Of a stretch of 64,000 nt of DNA, positions 21,070-32,122 are shown piece by piece. Source of the stretch: Parascedosporium putredinis. Lineage: Eukaryota; Ascomycota; Sordariomycetes; Microascales; Microascaceae. Position numbers and translations under genes: made by a program. The stretch spans positions 1,054,001-1,118,000 of the forward strand of contig CASHTG010000021.1 in assembly GCA_949357655.1 (NCBI GenBank), written 5' to 3'. The notes under the pieces were generated by a model. It saw only the letters and a program-made list of their open reading frames with translations. It made no database searches and had not been told where the DNA came from. Position 1 is the stretch's first letter; each line of letters begins with the position of its first letter.

Positions 21070-23799
21070 TCGCGTCCTCTCCTCTCCAGCCCCTATTCCT
21101 CGGACAGACAATATCGAGGACACCACGGCACACAGCTGATCCTCCTCACTCTGAGTTTTGAGAACTGATGATGCGGAAAACTGGCAAGAATGCTTCCTTC
21201 GTGTAAGCCTCTTCGTGCGGGCAACAAGACCTCAGCTGGGACGCGAGGGGAAAAAGGACGCCGTCGATACTAGCGACATATTGATCCATGGGACAGCAAG
21301 GGAGCTAGCCACGAAAGGGCGCTTGGCTTGAAAGAGCGTCTGAAAGGAGTAATAAAGATCAAGATGCAATGCGGGGCTTCTCGGCAAGGCATGGGTGTGA
21401 ATTGAAGAGAGTGGCTTTTGTCCTTGCCAGGGATGGCGAGCCAACCAAGGGGTGAAAAAGGGCGTCAAGTATAAGCTAAATCTGAGTCCGGTCTTAGTAG
21501 GATGCAGGCTCTTTGGGGTGGCAGATAATACTTGGAGGTGGGTCTGGTCTGGGGACCAGGGGAAGAAATTCAACAAGCTGGGCTCAACTGGCACAAAAGG
21601 TGTGATGATGGCGATATTGTTCTCCGAGGGAAAAAGCCGCCGCTGGTAGCACACCATGGAAGGAGCTGGGGAAGGGCAATCTATCCTAGCTTCGCCTTTG
21701 CACGCGTACTTGAGACTTAATGAAACGATGGGAAATTTGACTCTAGAGAGAGCCCGAGGACAAGAGAGAGACAGCGTATGTCCACGCACCCACCGGCCGG
21801 GCACACCACACACACCTCGGCGCCAACAATAACGGCGACTGTGCTGGTCACTGAGTTCTGGCCTTGCCAGTGGCTGCTCGCCCCTTAGCCCAACCCCAAG
21901 GGGGCAAGGGGACACCGACAGAGGGCGTTGTGTGTGAGGGATAATCTTCGAGCACCACCTGTACGCTAGGGTGACAGTGCTCGCTCTGCCAAGTCACCGC
22001 CGAAGGATCGGTCTTCGGCCCACTGTGGTGCGGTGTGTGCCCTCGACGGTATGGTGGTGGAAGCAAGCTGGAGAGTGAAATGGAGCAAGGGCCCCCTTGA
22101 GGAACAGGGCAGACACGAGAAAGACAGGCTCGACTCCCACCACTCGTGATCCATGTCTGAGCCTGCTTGTGCCTGTCCAGGCTTTTTCAGCCATGGCGGA
22201 CAGCACGGCCCTTAGCGCCTGCGGCTGGACAGAACAGGCAGGGATCGACACATTTCGCAAGTCTGCCTGCTCTTCTCGAGATATCACCGTTCCACAGGAA
22301 CCCATCAACCAAGTCACACGCTGACCAAAATGAACTCAGCGACCAAGGTGACCAAGGTGACCCATGGTAAGAGATGATAAGTGTCGTGTACACTGCCCGT
22401 GGAAACGAGGTCCGGAACCGTGGCGAGGAAGGGCGTTCTGCACTCGAAAAATGATGGGTAGATTGGATCAGTCACGACATTTTGGAGAGGAAGGGAGGGT
22501 GGACTTTCACCAACTCGGCATGACACTCTCGCAGAATGGAATCCCAAAAACTAAGCCGAACCCCTGTCAAAGGGGGTCAATATCAGCGAAATCGGTTGTG
22601 ATGCCCCTTCCAAGTCCTCGGCTGAAGGCTGGATCAATTGGTTTCTTGTCGTGTTGGGTTCAGTTGTTGACGCTGTCTGACTAATTGAGTACATCTAGAA
22701 TGTGCCCTAGAATCAGTGGATCAATTGGCGTCGGACCCTTCGCTCAGTGGGCACTGACCTCTGCTTGAAGCCACTGCTGACGGTTCCAGGAGCCTGAGGC
22801 CACTATCACAAAGCTAAGCGTGCGCTAGAAAGAACCCAAGAATTTCTCCCGAGCTTCAAATGCTGAGCCAGGCCTGAGGCGGCATTTCATCCCGAGGAAA
22901 TTTGATTAGACTTGGGGCCTGAGCCTTGCGCACGCGCTGGCCCCGTGCTCCCTCGCTCGCTTGCCTTGACGCCCCGTGCTCTTCAAGAGGTGTGTCTGCC
23001 CGCCCCGTTCAGCCCCGAATGCCTGGGGAGGTAATAACATTGGACGCGCATACTTCGTAGTTCATTTTGCAGCATGAAAACCTGAGGCATCTATGAGTTG
23101 AGGTAGGGTCAGGGCTGTAACTGATCAAAGGGTTCACCTTGCTGGGCCCACTGATCCCCGCCTACCGATTGACAGGAAGGCGCCCTGCACTGCACACGAC
23201 CGAGGCCTTGGGTTGGCCAGCCTCCTTGATGCCAGCACATCCGCCGGTCCCCATTTGAGGTCCAGTTGAGGAGTACTGATGAAGTGATCTATCAGTATCG
23301 ATCCGATGTTACGGGCCGAACGGAATGGATATCCTTCAACTCGGAAATTTTTGGAATCCCCGGCAGGCAGCAGAAACTATTTGGAGCTCTCCTCATCCGG
23401 CCAGAGGCCACAATCGGTCTCCCCTGATCACCAACGCCTGAAGCCAAGGGTATTAGCTTAAACTTTGAGCCGAATAACGTGCCGGGAGACAACGGCAGGA
23501 GGGAGATGGGAATACACTACTCCAGTACAACGAGGGAACCCCTGATCCCCGGAGATACAGAGAAATAAGGCCAGAGGCGTGCGGCGTTGAAGAGGCGCCA
23601 CGGCGCCTTTGGAGCTTGGACCCCGGGACTACGGGCTAGTCTCGAGTACACCGCACGGCCACACAAAGCTTATTATGCCGGAATGGAGAGGTCACGAATG
23701 CCATCGCCAATTTGCGCCAGTTGAGTTCAGATAGTATCACGGTCTGGCCCTCCGTTGTACGCCCACGCAGTACTAGGTTGTGGCCTTTAACGCTGTTTC

Positions 23800-23820
23800 T
23801 TTTTTTTTTTTTTTTTTTTT
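23800..23820. repeat. Poly-T run (21)
   Basis: Uninterrupted T21 in noncoding DNA; the true length is uncertain given the homopolymer problem in this assembly. Confidence 0.85.
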
Positions 23821-26800
23821 CCAAAGCAAGCGACGGCAAGCCACGATTCTAGCGGATTCTGGATGGAAAGAAGTCTGGCCCTCTCAAGGGTCTCCCGGCG
23901 CAGGTCTTGTCCCGTATATTGCGTGCTTTTTCCATGTTTTCTTCTTTTATTCTCGTGCTCAGATCCCATCTTCCGGCGCTTCTGTCCCTGGGTCTGGAAG
24001 GAAGGCGGACGGCAAGGGGAGAAGAAGGTGGTTGCTGGCGTGCTCTGGGGCTCCCAATATTATTGGCGAGGAAGAATGACAGAAACAAAAATGAAAACGA
24101 ACAAGATTCCCAACTGCCTGTCGTCTCATGCCGAATGTTCAGCTGGGAACTGGGTGATCGGCAGGCTGCAGTCGCCGCGCCGTGGGCGAATGTAACCCAA
24201 CCCAACCGCATCCACGCCCCCTTCCCGTTTCCTGACCTCCTCTCTTATTGAGGTGGTGGATTTTTCACGACTGGTTTTATCCTCCCCTTCCGGTCTGTAT
24301 TAGAGTTCGCCAATCTCAGACATGTCCATGCAATGCCCGCGTCAAATATGCATTGGATCAAGGGATCCGGTCTTTGGGCCCAGACATTCCACCATCCAAA
24401 GGTCGCTGGCCAATGACCAGCAGTGTCCGGCCACCCTCCTTTTCCCAATCTTTTTCTTTGCTTCTTTTTTGCTTTTAGTGGATGGCGAGCATTTGAGGCG
24501 TTAGAATACACTCTGGGCGGGTTTACAAGTACAACTGGAAGTATTATCATGCTTGCCACTTCCTTGGCTCGGGAGGTACTTTCCTGTTCTCCCTCAACGT
24601 ACAGACGTCAACAATACTTCGTGGATGTACTATCTTGTGCGTGTGTGTGGAGGTGCCTGAGGACATGCCTGCCCTTGTCCTTGCCTCGCCAGCTCTTTCC
24701 CGACCTGCATCACACTAATATTAATGACTTGAGCACAACTTGTGTCCACTGCTCCATGCATGGCCAGACACACGGATGCGTCCCCATGAGCCATGTTGTT
24801 CTTAGGGCGGGTGGTTGACCGAAGCTAAAATTTGGTGCAGAGGGTTGAAGCTAATCTAGTGGCCTGGCGGCGTTAATCACTCGCCTGGCCCTGCTTTCTC
24901 TCCCCAACCCTCTCCTCCCTGTCCTGCTTTTTGCCTCCCCTCATCCAATGCAGCCTGCAGGAGGCACTCTGTTCCTGTCCCGTCAACAGCATTTGGCCAC
25001 CCGTTCCAGCCAGCGATGACAGGCAGTGTCATTGTCACCTCCGGTCTCCACAGACGTCCGGGCGTCCGGCAAGACGAATACCGTGGTGGTGGTTGCCCCC
25101 CCATTCCTCCCTTTCCCCTCCCCCTCCCCTTCCCCCACGTAGCACCAATCCGAATTAACCTCAACCAAGAGGTGTGGATGGGGACACAATCCGAATCCAG
25201 CAATCAAGGCTGCGTTACGGTGCACTGCAGTCGTCAGCTTCGCGCCTCTTTGGCTCCCTCACCCTGGGGTTGGAGGAGGACGAACCAGACAACGTAACAT
25301 TGTGGATGCAACGGACAGCCGGGGGCTTCCCATCTCTAACCCCTGTCTGGCGGAAATCTTTTTTGTCTTTCTATTCTTCTTCCGGTTTTCCCTTTCAAAA
25401 TGGACCGGTAAACAGCCAGGGGGTGGGAGAGGAGGGGGTGCGGTGCGCTATAATATTTCAGATCGATCGAATCGAGCTGGTAACCAGGGTCTGCCCCCTG
25501 TTTAGCACACTGAGAAGAGAGAGGGAGAAGAAGAAAAAAAGCTCGCTCTGTCAATTGATCCTTCGTCACCGTGATCCCTCCGCCTCCAAGCAAAACGCCG
25601 TCCAGCCAGAGCTAGGGTGGGGGAGGGGAAGCGCCAGCTCAAGCGGGCATCAGCGCCTGGCTTCCATGGATGGCTTCAATTTTGTCCCCTTCTGGGAATG
25701 GTTGGTATCACGGGCCGGCCATGGTTCGGCAGGCGTGGAACCCAAAAGTCATCCGCATCCGCCTGCATCATCCGCATAGTGCTCCAAGGCCCATTGTCCC
25801 CGTATTTGCATTGTAGTGTAGTGTACTGGGGAGCAACTGTCTCTCGCTGCTCTCACGGAAGGCAAGTAGCACAGAAAGCAAGGCGTGATGCAACGGCGAG
25901 AAACCCGGCGAATCTCACATCTCATCTCCCTAACCTCGTCGCGCACCCGTTTTAATTCATTTATAAGATGAATGACATCCATTTGGCAACCGCTGCTTTT
26001 TGTTTCCCAGCGACAACCTGCCCTGCCCAGTCACAGACTCTCTCCCCACCCTCGCGCATTTTCTGCCGCAGCTTGCTTCTTCCAACGACCGAAAGCAGAC
26101 GAGAGAAGACAGAGAAAAAAGGAAGCAACGCCAGAGAGCCTAACAGAAGGTTGAAAGGAAGACAAGAGGTGGTCCCAGTCTCTTTCTTTTTTGTTTCTTT
26201 TTTTGTTTCTTTTCCTCTGCCTCCAAGTGCTCTTAGCCCATACCGAATCCAACCTGGTCTATTCTGGCACATCTGATCCACCCACCCTGAGAAACCTTGC
26301 AGCCAGCACGCTTGCCCTTCCAGGCCGAGGGTCTGAGAGTGAAAGAATATTCTTTCCCTTCCGTTTCCTGGTTTTCGCCATCTGTTTTTCTGGTTTCTAG
26401 CGCTTTGTGCTTGTTTCCCCCCTCCCTCCTGTGTGCCTCCCTCCCCTGCCCTGCGGCCCTGTCAAACCGTCGATCCACCAGTCGCCCTCCCCGCCCTGTC
26501 AATCTCCCTTTATAACAACCCGACCTTGTCCTGCTCGCCATCTCCGCCGGGGCCACGCCATTGAGTGTCGATCATTCCTCTTTTCTTCCCTCTTTCTCCT
26601 GGATCTATCCGTGCAAAACCGACCCTTACTCACCTGACGATCCCCGTCCACCTGGATCTCCCGTCACATCTCGATCTTAATTTCATAAATCTTCACACCT
26701 CTCCTCCCCTCTTGACTTCTTCTTTCCGTTTTCTAAGCCCTTTATCTGCCGCCTCCCCTTCTTGGGGCTTCCCAAGCCATTGTCTCCGCCGCTCACCCAA

Positions 26801-26829
26801 AAGGATCACGGAATACTATCTTCGTCACA

Positions 26830-28382
26830 ATGGGCCTCCTGCCACTAACATACTCACGCCCATCCCATGTGTCCCGCGAAGAGTTTGAGGCGCGCGCCAC
26901 CTCGCCCTCCGAAAGGGCTTCGCTCCGCTCCGGACGATCAAGTCTCTCTGCTGGAATCCCCGATGCCCTCGCCTTCGACAAGATCATCGCCGGCGAGACG
27001 TGTCCGGTATGTCTCATTTTTTCCTCTCCTCGTCCTTCTTTTCCCCGGCCATATGCTAACACAGCGCTTGCGCCTCCCCCACAGCCTATGTCTGTCCGTG
27101 ATTTCATGAACTACTTGCTATTCATCGAGTTTTCGGCGGAGAACCTGCAGTTCTACCTGTGGTACCAGAGCTACTCGGAGCGCTTCCGCAAGGCTCCCAA
27201 GTCAGATTTGGCTCTCGCGCCGGAATGGACGAGGGAGATGGAGGAAGAGATCCAGGTCAAGCTGCAGAGGGAGGCGACGGAAAAGATGCGCCGCCGGCCC
27301 AAGCGCGGCCAAGCTACTGACATTTTCGAGGGCACCGACTTCGAGAAGCGGGACCCCATGGCTGCGGAGGCCATCATCGAGCTCGATTCGCCGCCCGTCA
27401 CCCCCAAGACCCAAAATGACGTAGAGGAGGCCCATCCCGGGGAACTGTACAACGAGTCCGTCTATTGCCCGTCATCTCTCCCTTCGGTCACCAGCACCCT
27501 ACGCTCACCGACAAGCGAGGCCTTCCACGCGGCCGGCGCAAAAGCTCCATGTAAGTTTTCACCCCGGACAAGTCGTTCGATATCAACCCTTCCCTAAGGA
27601 GAGGGTCATCCATGACGTTCTAGCTACTAACCTGCCTTACCCCTCTCTCTAGTCACTATCCAACCCTTCAGGGAAGAAATAGACCGCATCATCTCCACCT
27701 ACATCATGGTCGACGCCCCCGCCAGCTCAACCTATCGGACCGGGATCGCAAGACCCTCCTCCACGCCCTCTCCTACACCACCCACCCCAGCGCCCTCGAC
27801 ATCGCCTTCAAGTCCGTCGACGCCTCCCTGCGTTTCCAGAGCCACCCCAACTTCGTCCGCTGGTCCGTCTGCAACGGCAACCCGCCCCGCGTGTCCTTTG
27901 CCCGCGTGCTCGGCTTCAGCGGCATCGCCCTGTCCTTCGGCCTCGCCGTCATGCTCGTCCTCAGCACCGCGTCCCGGGGCTGGCGCGGGTTTCTCGCGTT
28001 CGGCTGGGCCATCGGCATCTGCACCGTCGTGGCTAGCTACAAGGGCATGTGCATTTGCATGTACGCTATGCACCACCGCCACATTCGCCCGTGGGAGCTC
28101 TTCCTCGACGCGGAAGAGGGCGCGGCTGACTCGGCCTCCAAGCGGTCCTTTGACTCCCTGAGCTCGAGTAATAGCTTCGAGGACGAGCCGTGGCTGGCCA
28201 ACTACTCCAGCAAGAATCTCATGCGCAAGATCTTTGACAAGGAGGCCTGGATCGAGGAACCTGTTCTCAGGCAGATCCAGGATACCATCTTTGTGCAGTC
28301 CCTTCTTATTGGGTCTGCGGCTTCGGCTGTCCTTGCGGTTATCTTTGTCTTCATCCCCTCGGGCAATTTCTTTTCTTTCTAA
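26830..28382 (+). CDS. RGS-domain membrane protein (Rax1 / RgsB-like)
   Basis: Putative regulator of G-protein signalling or bud/polarity protein of about 457 residues. Exons: 26830-27006, 27085-27550 and 27653-28382. The N-terminal half carries the RGS-type core MSVRDFMNYLLFIEFSAENLQFYLW with a long charged insert (residues about 95-210), completed by IQPFREEIDRIISTYI and SALDIAFKSVDASLRFQSHPNFVRW. The C-terminal part has three or four hydrophobic segments (FSGIALSFGLAVMLVLS, FLAFGWAIGICTVVAS, and a final LLIGSAASAVLAVIFVFIPSG). The split RGS-like domain plus C-terminal membrane helices is the layout of yeast Rax1 and Aspergillus RgsB. One base is missing in the C run 27716-27720; then all phases close. 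FlbA-type RGS proteins lack the membrane tail, so that alternative is disfavoured. Confidence 0.85.
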
Positions 28383-29024
28383 AACCCATTTCATCTTGTT
28401 CTCCCCCCCCTCTCTCTCTCTCTCTTACACCTTTCCTTTGTCATGGTCCTAATGCAATCTACCCCCAACCCCTTGTCTGGCGTCACACTCCACTAGGTCG
28501 GAATTGGAAAAGGGGTTCAAGAGGGCGTTCTAGGAAACAGTCGTTCCTGTGTTTTTCCCAACATATCATGTACTCTATCGCGGTCCGGTCAAGGCGTTTC
28601 TCGGACCCAAGCGCTATCTCGTTTAGCAATCTCTCTCTTTTTATCTTTATCTTTGGTTGGTTCCGGTCTGGCAAAGGGAGGCGGGCGATGGGCGGCGGTC
28701 CGGTCTGTATTTTCTTTCTACTATACCCACTCGTTTATCTCAGATGTCGCTATGCTGCCCTCGTTTGGTACTCCCAAGGGTCAAATAATCTCAATAATAC
28801 TGTTACGTATATACTCTACACCGATCCTTTACTCTCGGCACCTGATTTCAAACGTAGAACGATTCAATTTGCCCGATTCACGCCCATATGTATGAAACCC
28901 AACGGTTTACAAGTGATGTATTGCCGTCAGACAACAATGGTCAATCGCCAGTGGGACGCGCACAGCAGCTACATCTATGTAGCAAACACGACACGACACA
29001 CATGTCAAGTAAGGGGTTCTCGGG
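28383..29024. other. Intergenic region between converging genes
   Basis: 3' flanks of the RGS gene (+) and the MerB-like gene (-). Only the pyrimidine repeat at 28403-28424 stands out. Confidence 0.6.
28403..28424. repeat. C8 followed by (TC)7
   Basis: Simple pyrimidine repeat just 3' of the RGS stop codon, probably in the 3' UTR. Confidence 0.8.
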
Positions 29025-30002
29025 CTACTCGGTCCAAAACTCCGACACCATCCCAAGTTCTTTAAAAAGCTGGGACTTCTCTGCCTCAGTCGGTCTATTA
29101 TACTCATAAGATGCCTTCTCCGAATACCATGCCTATTGTGAATGTTAGTTTCGTTCAGAAAACTGACATCTCAGAATCCTCTCCGAACTTACTTTTGCAA
29201 GCTTCCACATGATGTCCATATTCATGGTCTCCCCGAAATTAAATCCGTACTGGTCACACTAGATTTCGTGTAAGCTAAAGGGTCGAGTCTACCGAGTTCA
29301 CCAGGGCGTTGGCCTACCCAAGTCGCTGCCTCGTCCTTGTCTTCAAAGACGTGAATCGTACCACAAGCAAACTTGACATCAATCCACCAAGAGGACGGGG
29401 GTGCGGAGTAGTGAACGACGCATTTGGCCGTCTGTCCGCCGCCTTGGAGGTGTATCCCCGCATCGCCAACCTCAAAAACCAGCTCCTTTCCTATGGAGCC
29501 CGACCTGACCGAAACCGTGACGGGGGTCTCGGAGGGGAGGAGCATCGCGGCGAGGCCAAAGCCGCACCACGCACAGTTAGCCCACCACGACCGTTCTCCT
29601 TGTTTCTGCACTTCGTTAGCATCCATAAGAGAGAATTACGAGTTGGAACCTATGGCCAACTTACGATAATAAAGGGAGTGGGCCTTAGATGTGGATATCA
29701 GCGACCGCGTTATGTGCTCGACAGGGCAAGGAGAAAACTTACAAGTGAGAGAAAGGGTGCGCCATAGAGATGGGCGTTGGACTATGTACACCAGGCGTAT
29801 GGAGCACTATATGGTGCGTATCATCAAGCTGTTGAAGAGCATTGCGAACCTCATTACCATCGAGCTTGGTCTCTTTAACAATTTCCTCGATGGTTGGAGG
29901 GCGGCACTTATCCAGATAGAAGCTGAAAATATGATGCCGTACGCGTCGGGTAGGTTCATCCATGATTGGTAACTGATGTTGCTGAATAAATATGAAGACC
30001 AA
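29025..30002 (-). CDS. MerB-like alkylmercury (organomercurial) lyase family protein
   Basis: Homologue of bacterial MerB, which protonates the carbon-mercury bond of organomercurials. Four exons: 29743-30002, 29665-29683, 29193-29605 and 29025-29132; introns are 59, 59 and 60 bp with GTAAGT donors, and introns 2 and 3 have GCTAAC/ACTAAC branch sites. About 266 residues. The N-terminal winged-helix part (FSFYLDKCRPPTIEEIVKET) leads to MAHPFSHLPTP, then SWWANCAWCGFGLAAML, VVHYSAPPSSWWIDVKFACGTI and the C-terminal RPTEAEKSQLFKELG end. The two family cysteines are Cys104 and Cys174; the position of the catalytic Asp (MerB Asp99) is Cys107. One missing base is inferred at 29255-29265. A second Met at residue 14 is an alternative start. 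No merA, merR or transporter is adjacent. Confidence 0.8.
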
Positions 30003-30898
30003 GCGAGGAGCAGGATGTTTTATGGGCTAGGTCTTCCTGAGGGCCTGAATGACTGCGACAGCTTTTATATCGAATGCGATCAGTGTTGAAGTCGGAGCGT
30101 TTCGTGAAGGAAATGCTATTGGAAGGGCGCGCCTTTCCAGGGACTCCACCCCACCCAGGTTGCGGAGAGCGCTAGCGACTGGAGATGACGTCTAGGAGTT
30201 GATTGAACTTTTGCGTCAAGAGGATTGGTGGTGTGATTTCACTCGACCACAAACATGAATGGGCTTTGAGTGGTCGCGAGAACGCTACGGTACACAGAAT
30301 ACAACAGGCGCATCCATAGATGGATCCATCTTCCATAAGCGCATTATTGATCTCCCATTTTCCGTGCCATCTATAGATATCTCGGGCCTACGAACTGTTG
30401 CGGTAAGCGGGGTTCACTTGTGGCGAATTTTCGAGCTGCAACCGTGCCCCACTAGCGATGATGGAGATGCACTTTGTGTGGCTGGTTTCAACTCGAGCCA
30501 CGAGGAGGATTTTGAGATTGCCACGACGATGACCGAATCTATATCACCAATTGCTCCTGTTGATTGGCTAAGACCTCGGCGATATTGGTCTATTGCACCA
30601 CTGTTCGCGGTATGTGCATGTCTACGCGTATGAAGTGCAGATCACGATATAACGGGGGTCCTAGCAATCGATAAATGTTCTCTAAATGGGAGTGAATCGG
30701 TAGGTCTCCTAAAGATTGGCCGAGGGTATACGCATCGACATCATACAGAGTTTCGGTTGTGGGACGTGGATTGGCTACATATCTCCGGCTAGAATCCTTC
30801 CCGCCCCCGGACCCGTTCCTCACATGCACCCCAACCGCTTGGCTTCTCATAAGACCTGAGTACATAAAACCGCATGCCAGAACCCGGCCACCACTTCT
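30003..30898. other. Intergenic region
   Basis: Upstream of the MerB-like gene and 3' of the YhhN gene. A plus-strand open frame at 30259-30633 has no recognisable domain and is not called. Confidence 0.55.
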
Positions 30899-31560
30899 TT
30901 AGGCGCCGTCAAGCAGACCTAGGGCGATCTGCGCCTGTCCGGCATAGTACAGGATCCAAACGGCATACTGCATCCACTGGCTATGCGGCGAGCCCGGAGA
31001 GCAGAAACTTCTCGGTGGCCAGGATGGAGTCCGAGATGGTGAAGGAGACAGCGCCCGCGATGACGCGTCCGTTGATCATGGTGAGGGAGGAAATCACCAT
31101 GGCGGCGATGGTGGTGGAGTAGACTAGGATAGGGAGGCGCAGGTCCACCTCGACGCGGGGCACGAGGAACTTGACCATGATGGAGGAGAGAGCCGCGAGC
31201 ATGGCGGACGCTCGAGCTTCCACGGCTCCGACTGCAGGCCGGCGAAGCCGCGGCCCTTGCCGGTGAAGAGGGGATGTAGAGCATGTGCGCCAGCAGAAAG
31301 CTGCCGAGCCCGGCTAAGAAGGCCGTCTCGCCGTCCCAGGCTAGAAAAGCGTCGCCGACGGAGCCGAGGGCGAGGGCGGCGGTGAGGAGGCCGGGTCCAC
31401 CGCGGAGTAGGGAATACAGGGACAGCAAGGTGGTGGAGCCGGCTTTGGTGGCCATGCGATAGTAGCTGGGCGCGGAGAGGCTGTCGACAGCGTAGAGAAG
31501 CGAGAGGCCAAGGGAGGCGGCGAGGACCGCCCGGCTGAGGCCTGATTCTTTGCGCGGCAT
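30899..31560 (-). CDS. YhhN / TMEM86 family multi-pass membrane protein (lysoplasmalogenase-like)
   Basis: About 221 residues with seven to eight hydrophobic helices. Recognisable pieces are YYRMATKAGSTTLLSLYSLL, LALGSVGDAFLAWDGETAFLAGLGSFLLAHMLY, a middle helix with VYSTTIAAMVIS, the GAVSFTISDSILATEKFL segment that is the family's conserved D-S motif, and the end QWMQYAVWILYYAGQAQIAL. Animal TMEM86 and bacterial homologues hydrolyse the vinyl-ether bond of lysoplasmalogen; ascomycetes generally lack plasmalogens, so the fungal substrate is uncertain. Frame breaks at 31270-31273 and about 31220 (one base each, G runs on the coding strand) and about 30986 (two missing or one extra). With these the length is a multiple of three. 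Start chosen at MPRKESG, just before the first helix. Confidence 0.8.
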
Positions 31561-32122
31561 GGCAGCGAGGCAATGTGGTGCTAGGAGAGATAAGGGAAAT
31601 GGGAATAGTCGGCTAGGAACCCCGAGGCAAGGGGTAGAGCTAAAATGCACGTTCAACTAGAGTGTTTGAAAAGGTCCGTCGACAGTAGGATTGCACGGTC
31701 TATTCTGTTGGTTTCGCGTTCTTTGGGGGTAAGCATTGGTTTGATTCTGGTCAAACTGGATTTGATAAGAAAAGTCGGGGTCTAGCGCGCTAACGTCTTC
31801 TGGCGTCAGCCGAGGTTTGGGTGCTGCACATGTGGGGAGCAAGTTCAAGGTTCTTGATATAATCAATTAAGTATATGGTGGAAGTAGCAAGGCCCAGTTT
31901 TCCACCGTTATTTCCAACCCCATATTGGAAGGAGAAAAGGCAAAATTGAGAAAGAAGAAATGCAAAAACAAAAACAGAAAAGCATTAGGTATCCGCACGC
32001 TTGTTGAAGGAAATGAACGTCACGCTAAAACAGAGGGAAAGTAAGGTATCAATGCTCTGATGATACCTCGCCTCATCCTATCGTCCTCCACCACCCAACC
32101 TGCAACCTTTATTGTGTGACGC
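31561..32122. other. Intergenic region
   Basis: Upstream region of the YhhN gene and 3' flank of the DUF7587 gene. No gene supported. Confidence 0.55.

Larger units (their letters stand above)
19308..26829. other. 7.5-kb region without a recognisable gene
   Basis: No frame on either strand shows a domain, conserved-looking composition or a credible exon series. Visible content: A16 at 19701-19716, a 7-bp CGGGCRR tandem repeat (five units) at 21035-21069, a purine-rich GGAGAGG tract at 20940-20980, and T21 at 23800-23820. From about 26150 to 26829 the plus strand is pyrimidine-rich (CCTCC, CTTTT), as expected for a promoter and long leader of the downstream RGS gene. Long upstream regions are common for signalling genes, so part may be regulatory or noncoding RNA. 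Confidence 0.5.

Noticed and set aside
21232..21915. 227-residue minus-strand open frame in the long gap
   Set aside because: No domain and composition like translated noncoding pyrimidine-rich DNA; kept only as a note.
30259..30633. 124-residue plus-strand open frame between MerB-like and YhhN genes
   Set aside because: No recognisable domain or upstream signals.
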